From Megalonaias nervosa (lineage: Eukaryota > Mollusca > Bivalvia > Unionida > Unionidae), in contig JAECUM010033652.1 in assembly GCA_016617855.1 (NCBI GenBank), positions 1-64,000 of the forward strand: DNA of 64,000 nt, given 5' to 3'. The position numbers were made by a program, and so were the translations under genes. Under the pieces are notes generated by a model. It did no database searches, had not been told where the DNA came from, and saw nothing but the letters and a program-made list of their open reading frames with translations. Positions 58,182-64,000 of this stretch are shown one piece after another; the first letter of the stretch is position 1; each line of letters begins with the position of its first letter.

Positions 58182-58809
58182 GGAGATTTCTAGATGATGA
58201 AATATGTGCTAGCATCGAATCTCGAGATGAGAGAAAATTGCCATTAATAATTTATATAACTGATTGTAAACGTCATGATTAAGTGAACTTATAATGCTTT
58301 TGTCAAATCCCTGAATCACCCACAATTTTAAAGTCTTCCAGGCGGAAAAATTCAGTGCGGAAGATTATTTTATTACATGCATAGTTCTTTAGTGTTTCAC
58401 ATGTATCTCTGCAATTAATATTGATTTTTCTCTGCGTACATTATATAATATTATCATACTTAGATGTATAGCTCTTAAAGAGAACTCTTTTTTGTATGTC
58501 ATATCAATTGTGGAAGAATGAATAGATTCTTCTCTATCCTTTCTTTGATTATAAACAATCTCTAGCCTTTTGAAATTAAACCTCTGTCTTGATGATGATT
58601 TTTTTGTCATTGGTAGTGCTAAGATCATGCTTGAAAAAATAAGTATTCAGCAAAAAGTAATGGACAAAAATTTAATTTGACGGAGGTGAACAATTTCCGG
58701 ATAGTAACTTATTTTTTATGTGTAGAAATATTCGCAATGTTTATGTTTGTTGTTGTAGTTTATTCAGAGATATAATTGGAAATAAACACAGCAGAAATCT
58801 AACTAACTA
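58182..58809. other. No gene recognised
   Basis: Spacer between the possible lectin end and the LINE; could include a 3' untranslated region. Confidence 0.4.
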
Positions 58810-58879
58810 TCGTCGTCGTCGTCGTCGTCGGCATCCGTCCGTGTTCGGGAGACGATGGTGTAGCTTGCGGTTGGGTGTC

Positions 58880-60756
58880 CTATCTGCACCTTCCCGAGTA
58901 GCTGAAGAGTCCAACCCTAGAGTGACAGTCTCTGTTGCACTTGTTGCAAATGAACGTTGATGCTTGTTGAGGCTGTTGTTGTTTCGCCTTCCTCCTGGCT
59001 CTCTTTGTAGCGAGGTTTGTGTTTCTCTCTTCCTCGGCTTTCTGTACGCCCTGTCTGACAGCAAAGCGCCAGGCCGAGCGGTTGTCACCACAGCTCTCCC
59101 AGTCGTTGACGTTCATGTTGGCCGTCTTCATGTCCTTCTTGCAGACATCTTTGTAACGCAGATGTGGCTGTCCAGTCGGTCGTGCGCCTTCTGCTAGCTC
59201 GCCGTATGTCAGGTCCTTGGGAATGCGGCCTGGGTCCATTCTCTTGACGTGGCCGAGCCAGCCAAGGCGCCTCTCGCTTAGAATAGAGAACGTGCTGTTC
59301 AAGCTGACGCCTTCCAGAACCTCTGTGTTGAGTACTTTATCCTGCCACTGGATGCGTAGAATGCGCCGCAGGCATCTCAGGTGGAAGCTGTTGAGTTTCC
59401 TTTCATGGCTCGCGTAGGTAGTCCATGCCTCGCTGCTGTAGAGGAGTGTGCAGTGCACGCTGGCCTGGTAGACTCGCAGTATGGTCTCCTCAGTGAGGTT
59501 GGGATTGTTCCAGACCCTCTGGTTCGGTCTGGCCATAACTGCTGCTGCATTGGCAATCCTGCCGTTCACCTCAGCATCAATGGACAGCGAGCTGGGGATG
59601 GTGGACCCAAGGTATGTGTAGTTCTTAACAACTTCGAGGTTGTACCCATCGATTGCAATGGTGAGATGGGAGTCTGCATTCTGCGCCATGACGTTCGTCT
59701 TCTTCAAACTGATGGTAAGTCCAAACTCCTTGCAGGCGTGGGAGAGGCGACATATCAGCTGCTGTAGTCCATCTTCCGTGTGTGATGTCAAGGCTGCATC
59801 GTCGGAAAAGAGCAATTCACGGATGAGAACCTCTGTGACTTTAGTCTTATCACGGAGACGAGCGATGTTGAACAGCTTGCCGTTAGCCCTGGTGTGGATG
59901 TACACTCCCTCGCTGCAGTCCTTGAAGGTGTACTGGAGGAGAATGGAGGAGAAGATGGCAAAGAGCGTCGGCGCAAGGACGCAGCCTTACTTCACTCCAC
60001 TGCTGACTGGGAAGGCCTCCTATGTTGCTTCGTTTAAGAACACTGTGCTGTGCATGTTCTCGTGGAACGACGTGATGACAGCGAGCAGTCGTGGGGGGCA
60101 GCCGCTCTTCTCCAGGAGCCTGAAGAGTCATCTTCGGTTGACCAGGTCAAATGCCTTCGTCAGGTCTATGAAGGCGACGTAGAGGGACATCTGCTGCTCA
60201 CGACACCTCTCCCGCAGCTGGCGTAGTGAGAAGATCATGTCTACAGTTGACCGGCCGGCTCGGAAGCCACACTGGGATTCTGGGTAGATGCGGGAGGCTA
60301 GGATCTGCAAGCGCACCAGGGCGACACGGGCGAAAGCCTTTTCGACGATGCTGGGGAGGGAGATGCCCCGGTAGTTGTTGCAGTCGCAACGGTCTCCTTT
60401 GTTCATGTACAAAGTGACGATGTTGGGGTCTCGCATGTCCTGGGGGATGTGTCCCTGTTCCCAGCACAGGCAAAGGAGTTCGTGCAAGGGCTGGAGTAGT
60501 GCTGGTTTCCCGCTCTTGAGGACTTCAGGTGGGATGCCGTCGCTCCCAGGGGCATTCCCACAAGCTAGGCAGTCAATGGGATTTCTGAGGGTGGTCGGTG
60601 TGTCTAGTTCCTCCATGACTGGTGGGATGGTGTTCACGACAGCGTCGGTGACGACGTTTTGGGTTGCATACAGCTAGAGATAGTGCTCAACCCAGCGCTG
60701 CAGCTGTTTCCCCTGGTCTGTGATGACTTCGCCCGTCTTGGACTTGAGTGGGGCGG
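58880..60756 (-). pseudogene. LINE reverse transcriptase and C-terminal domain
   Basis: One frame from about 60756 to the stop at 58880, broken by four in-frame stops: TAG at about 60676, TGA at 60128-60130, and a TAG and a TAA between 60030 and 59985. RT blocks in order: GNAPGSDGIPPEVLKSG, NNYRGISLPSIVEKAF, CGFRAGRSTVDMIFSLRQL, YVAFIDLTKAFDLVNR (motif A), GVK, a stop in place of Gln, then GCVLAPTLF (motif B), and LLFSDDAAL (motif C; the usual FADD reads FSDD). After the RT come RRLGWLGHVKRMD and a terminal CNKCNRDCHSRVGLFSYSGRC finger in which the usual His is Tyr. The last 341 codons are intact. Confidence 0.85.
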
Positions 60757-62140
60757 TCATGGAGGTGGGGAGGGGCCAGTCGCCTTCTTGATACCCTCGT
60801 ACATGCCTCTTGCGTCCTCGGCATTGGCAGCTGTATGTATACTGGTACAGATGTTCAGCCAATAGGTGTTGGCGCATTGTCGGGCGGTCCGCTGGGCGTT
60901 GTTTCTGGCAGTCCTGATGGCTTGCAGTGTACTAAGACTAGGCGCAGCCTTGTAAGCCAGGAGGGCTTTCCTCTTCACCTCAGTCACGGGCTCCATCTCC
61001 TCACAGTTGGCCCCATACCAGTCGGTATTTTTGTGCTCCTTCCTCCCGTAGGAAGTAATGATTGAATTGTACACAGCGTCTCGGAGGTGGGACCACTTGG
61101 AGTCGATGGTGTCATCAGGTGCCTCTTTTGTGAGAGCCTCCAGCAGCTTGCTGATGAACTGCTGTGTCTTCTCTGGGTCGTTTGCACAGCAGGTGTTGAT
61201 GCGTGGGCGACCCTTCTTCTTGGCGTGGTGCATCTTCTTGGGTATTATTCGCACCTTGCTGGCCATGAGGGATGGTTCGTGTCGCAGTCGGCGCTGTAAT
61301 AGCTGCTGGTGAGGAGCACACTGGTCAGTTCAGTGCGCCTGGTGATGACGAGGTCTAGCTGGTGCCAGCGGCGGCAACGTGGGTGTCTCCATGACACCTG
61401 GTGGATTTCCTTGCATTTGAGGATGTGCGTCAAACATAGGCTGTGGAAGCAGCAGATCTTCAGCAGTCGCTGACCGTTCTCGTTGATCCTGCCCCTTCCA
61501 TAAGAGACGGGACAGGTGGGCCAGGCCTCGTGATCAGCTCCCACTCTAGCATTGAAGTCTCCTAGCAGGTAGAGGCCTTCAGTGTTGGGGATACTGGGTA
61601 TTGCTTGATCCAGAGCCTCGTGGAACTGATCTTTCTCCTCTAGAGTGGAGCAGACGGTTTGGGAGTACACGCTCAAGATGTTGACTGGGCCTGAGGATGT
61701 TGTCTGCCGGAGGGCAAGGATCCTCTCAGTAACTGATGACGGAGGCTCAATGAAGGCGACGAGCGTGTTCTTTACAGCGAAGCCGACACCGTGCTGTCTA
61801 GGTTCATCCAAGGACTTTCCTTGCCAAAAGAAGGTGTTGTTGGTTTCCTGATGGTGCTGCTGTCGGCCAGTCGGGTCTCCTGAAGGCAGGCAATGTTGAC
61901 GTTCAGTGGGGAGAGTTCTCTGTCAATGACGGCAGTCTTCCGTGCGTCGTCCATCTTCTGCAGATCAACGGTGAGTCCAGGACACATGGTCCTGACGTTC
62001 CATCTTGCGAAACGAAGAGCTGGAGTCTTCTTTTTACTTCTTTGGGTCTTACCTCGTGCGGAGTTTGTGGCCTGCTTGTCGAGATGGTTCTCTAAGCTCC
62101 ACGCACCCAGTGGAGCAGGCAGGGCATGGCGGGACAGCAC
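60757..62140 (-). pseudogene. LINE endonuclease and linker region
   Basis: From the ATG at 62140. Motifs of the apurinic-type endonuclease: ARWNVRTMCPG, ACLQETRLADS (catalytic Glu), HGVGFAVKNTL, LLGDFNARVGADHEAWP, and DCDTNHPSW in place of the usual SDHxLV ending. The linker continues through KVRIIPKKMHHAKKKGRPRI to ARGMYEGIKKATGP. The frame changes three times: near 61840, near 61260, and near 60770 at a G/C run. Otherwise the sequence is open over more than 450 codons, so inactivation looks recent. The endonuclease nicks target DNA to prime reverse transcription. Confidence 0.8.
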
Positions 62141-62800
62141 CTTACTGACTGAGGGCTGTCTAGCTTAAGGCTGGCGGTAGCTGTCCAATGAGACATGGCG
62201 GTCTCTCCCACCGTCAGAAGCAACCCCTGGCGCCAAGCTCTACGCCAATCGAGCTATTGCTTAGAACCGGCAAACTGCTGATTCCCGTGTTGTGCCGGCG
62301 CCTTACGACGACGCTGGAGTGTCCTCTCCAGTAGAGCTACGAAGTCTGGGGCAGGGTAGTATGGAGAATTAGCTGTTGCCCATGCAGCAGATCCCCCTCT
62401 CCACACAGCTGGTGTTCCAAAGGGAACGACGAATGCCGATACAACTTGTCACCAACTGCGTCGCAAGAGTTGCCGGAATGACATTAGAGTCAGTGTCAGA
62501 CCGCCTTAGGGGCTCCGTCTCCGGATTCTCTGTCGGAATTTACTTCCTTAGCCTTTCCCATGAGTGGGTATAGCCGCAAGGCAGACGAGGTTTGGGATCA
62601 GAGTTTTCCTTCCCCTAGATGAGCTACCATCCAAGGTTTACGAGCGCCATCTACCCGATGCGACTGGTTTTAAGGCGCCAGTGGCCCGCCTTCACCCCTT
62701 CTCCTGTTAGTGGAAACATGGTCCGCCCGACTTAGAAGCTAAGCCACTCGCAAAGGCCAGGTGCTGGATTTTAGTTAACCGAGGCGATCAGAGATGAATG
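62141..62800 (-). other. LINE 5' leader
   Basis: GC-rich sequence upstream of the endonuclease ATG with no long - strand frame. Base composition drops sharply to AT-rich near 62800, which marks the element boundary. Confidence 0.55.
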
Positions 62801-62810
62801 CGGAGGGGCA

Positions 62811-62832
62811 TATATCTATATCTATATATATA

Positions 62833-62910
<78 letters not shown>
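62811..62910. repeat. (TA)n microsatellite
   Basis: About 45 TA units, starting with a TATC-interrupted part. Frames through it encode Ile-Tyr repeats only. Confidence 0.95.
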
Positions 62911-62911
<1 letters not shown>

Positions 62912-63774
62912 TGTTGGGATGTGGTAGAATACAGAAGTAATACATATATTTTATAAATTTCAGCGAGCATACCGTGCCATAACACAAATGCTGCACAAAT
63001 ATGAAATGGCTTGTTTTGGCATTCAAAATGAAGTTTTAAAAATTGTAATAGAAATTATGATATGCTCAGTTTTTTCTCCGTTAACTTTACATTGTCAGAA
63101 TCGTCCAATATTTGACGATATTGCACTCACGTGAACTTCATATTACACTCACGTGTGCCCAATAGTGTATTAGAAACTACTTTGTAAACAAATCATGTAC
63201 ACTCAACGTAGTATACACTTTACGTTTTGATTTATTAAATTTGTTTGTGATTGAACTAAAGGAGATGTTTCATGGACTACCACATACTAACTGCTTTGCC
63301 ACATTCCGCGCTAACTTTTTGATACAGTGTTTCGGATTTAGGCTAGGGATAGACGCCAGATTGCTGGGTCCCTACGTATAACATGCAAGTGACAAGGCAT
63401 AAACTGTCTTCTTCAGCTGGTAATAAGAAACGCAAAAAATATACTTACAGTTTTCCATCCTGAATTTCATCAAAATGTACTTTCTTAGTTCTGCAAATCC
63501 GAATTACATGAGCCATGTCATGGGTTCTCAAGGTTGATTACACATTTCGAAATTGTACTGTAATTTCGATTATATTCAAAGTGCAATTACATCGTCCTTA
63601 CTGCACGCAAAATGAAATAAACATTATATTCCATAGCGTCGTTTTGATAATTGCAATTGAAAGATTTCATATTTTTCCCACATTATGATTTGAAACATTC
63701 AATGACAGAACAGGAACACGCTAGTAGATGTCAACAAGCTACCCCCTCGCTGCTGAAATCCGATGTACTTCATG
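62911..63774. other. No gene recognised
   Basis: AT-rich DNA. A short direct repeat CACTCACGTG occurs twice, near 63124 and 63147. Confidence 0.5.
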
Positions 63775-63870
63775 TAGATGGTTAGTTGGTTGGTTAGTTG
63801 AATTTTTACGGCGCACCAGCACTATGAGGCTATTTAGCGCCATACAAAAGGTTATATCTTTCATCGTTTA
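63775..63870 (-). repeat. SINE-tail-like dispersed repeat
   Basis: On the + strand GGTTAGTTGGTTGGTTAGTT, TTTTTACGGCGCACCAGCAC, AGGCTATTTAGCGCC and AAAAGGTTATATC. The same block order occurs at 11530-11640. On the - strand the AACC repeats form the 3' tail. Confidence 0.55.
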
Positions 63871-63882
63871 AAAGTGGTAAAA

Positions 63883-63911
63883 GGTTTCGTATCGACCAGC
63901 GATACGAAACC
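63883..63911. repeat. Perfect 12-bp hairpin
   Basis: GGTTTCGTATCG, loop ACCAG, CGATACGAAACC. A perfect 12-bp stem with a five-base loop directly after the SINE-tail repeat. Confidence 0.9.
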
Positions 63912-64000
63912 AAACAGTTGAAGGTAAAACGATAAAATGGTAAAAGTGATAAATAAATAAAGTTTCCCGATCAACGGGGAGTGCAAATGATGTATGACAA

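Larger units (their letters stand above)
58810..62800 (-). mobile_element. Nearly full-length non-LTR retrotransposon (AP-endonuclease LINE)
   Basis: About 4 kb, clearly GC-richer than the flanks, read on the - strand from about 62800. A leader of about 650 bp is followed by one endonuclease-RT reading frame (62140 to 58880), a short 3' tail and a (GAC)n array at 58810-58831. Ending in a trinucleotide array is common for LINEs lacking poly(A). A (TA)n array abuts the 5' end. No target-site duplication could be identified. The clade (RTE-, Nimb- or Jockey-related) cannot be settled by eye. Confidence 0.85.

Noticed and set aside
59381..60182. Long + strand open frames of 128 and 180 codons
   Set aside because: They are antisense to the LINE reverse transcriptase frame, which carries the recognisable motifs.
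60375..61312. Several + strand frames of 70-105 codons
   Set aside because: Antisense shadows of the LINE linker and RT; GC-rich coding DNA produces such frames.

Overview
This is a eukaryotic, AT-rich, intron-bearing and very repeat-rich window, most likely from a mollusc or another lophotrochozoan. The reasons are a split C-type lectin domain with good splice sites, invertebrate-type transposons (Polinton/Maverick, INT-first Ty3/gypsy, Penelope-like, an AP-endonuclease LINE), tRNA-derived SINEs, and long (TA)n, (CA)n and (GA)n arrays. No rRNA, functional tRNA, CRISPR array or operon was found. The phylum is an inference from this repertoire. Nothing in the window names the species.

Layout. 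1-3152 is a decayed Ty3/gypsy-type element on the + strand (gag end, protease, integrase, reverse transcriptase) whose integrase lies before the RT, the Ty1/copia-like order known from Gmr1-type elements. 3.2-13 kb is mostly non-coding DNA with dispersed repeats. 13.3-14.3 kb is an integrase relic of a different gypsy element. 14.9-18.4 kb holds a SINE, microsatellites and a G-rich minisatellite. 18.5-20.3 kb on the - strand holds gypsy-related fragments, a gag-like relic and a candidate LTR. 21.2-27 kb on the - strand is a Polinton/Maverick graveyard: adenain-like protease, a nearly full-span major capsid protein relic, a second capsid relic, and a candidate N-terminus of the protein-primed DNA polymerase. 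29.1-29.7 kb has Penelope-like remains around a (TA)n array. 31.7-33.1 kb on the + strand is a Polinton DNA polymerase relic that still shows its YxDTDS motif. 41.05-41.38 kb is a 56-bp minisatellite. 43.8-45 kb is a second copy of the polymerase-N-terminus block.

The only convincing host gene is a C-type lectin at 55.6-56.7 kb (+): three exons with phase-consistent splice sites, six domain cysteines and a QPD sugar-specificity motif. A possible terminal exon lies at 58.15 kb. A signal-peptide-like exon at 47.87 kb may belong to it but cannot be joined directly. 58.8-62.8 kb is an almost full-length, GC-richer LINE on the - strand, disabled by a few stops and frameshifts. The window ends with (TA)n and a SINE-tail repeat followed by a perfect 12-bp hairpin.

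The sequence is therefore dominated by dead mobile DNA. The most interesting material is the set of separate virus-like Polinton relics, the INT-first gypsy element, and several dispersed repeat families recognisable only by comparing distant parts of the window. All alignments were made by eye, so percentages and exact element ends are not claimed.
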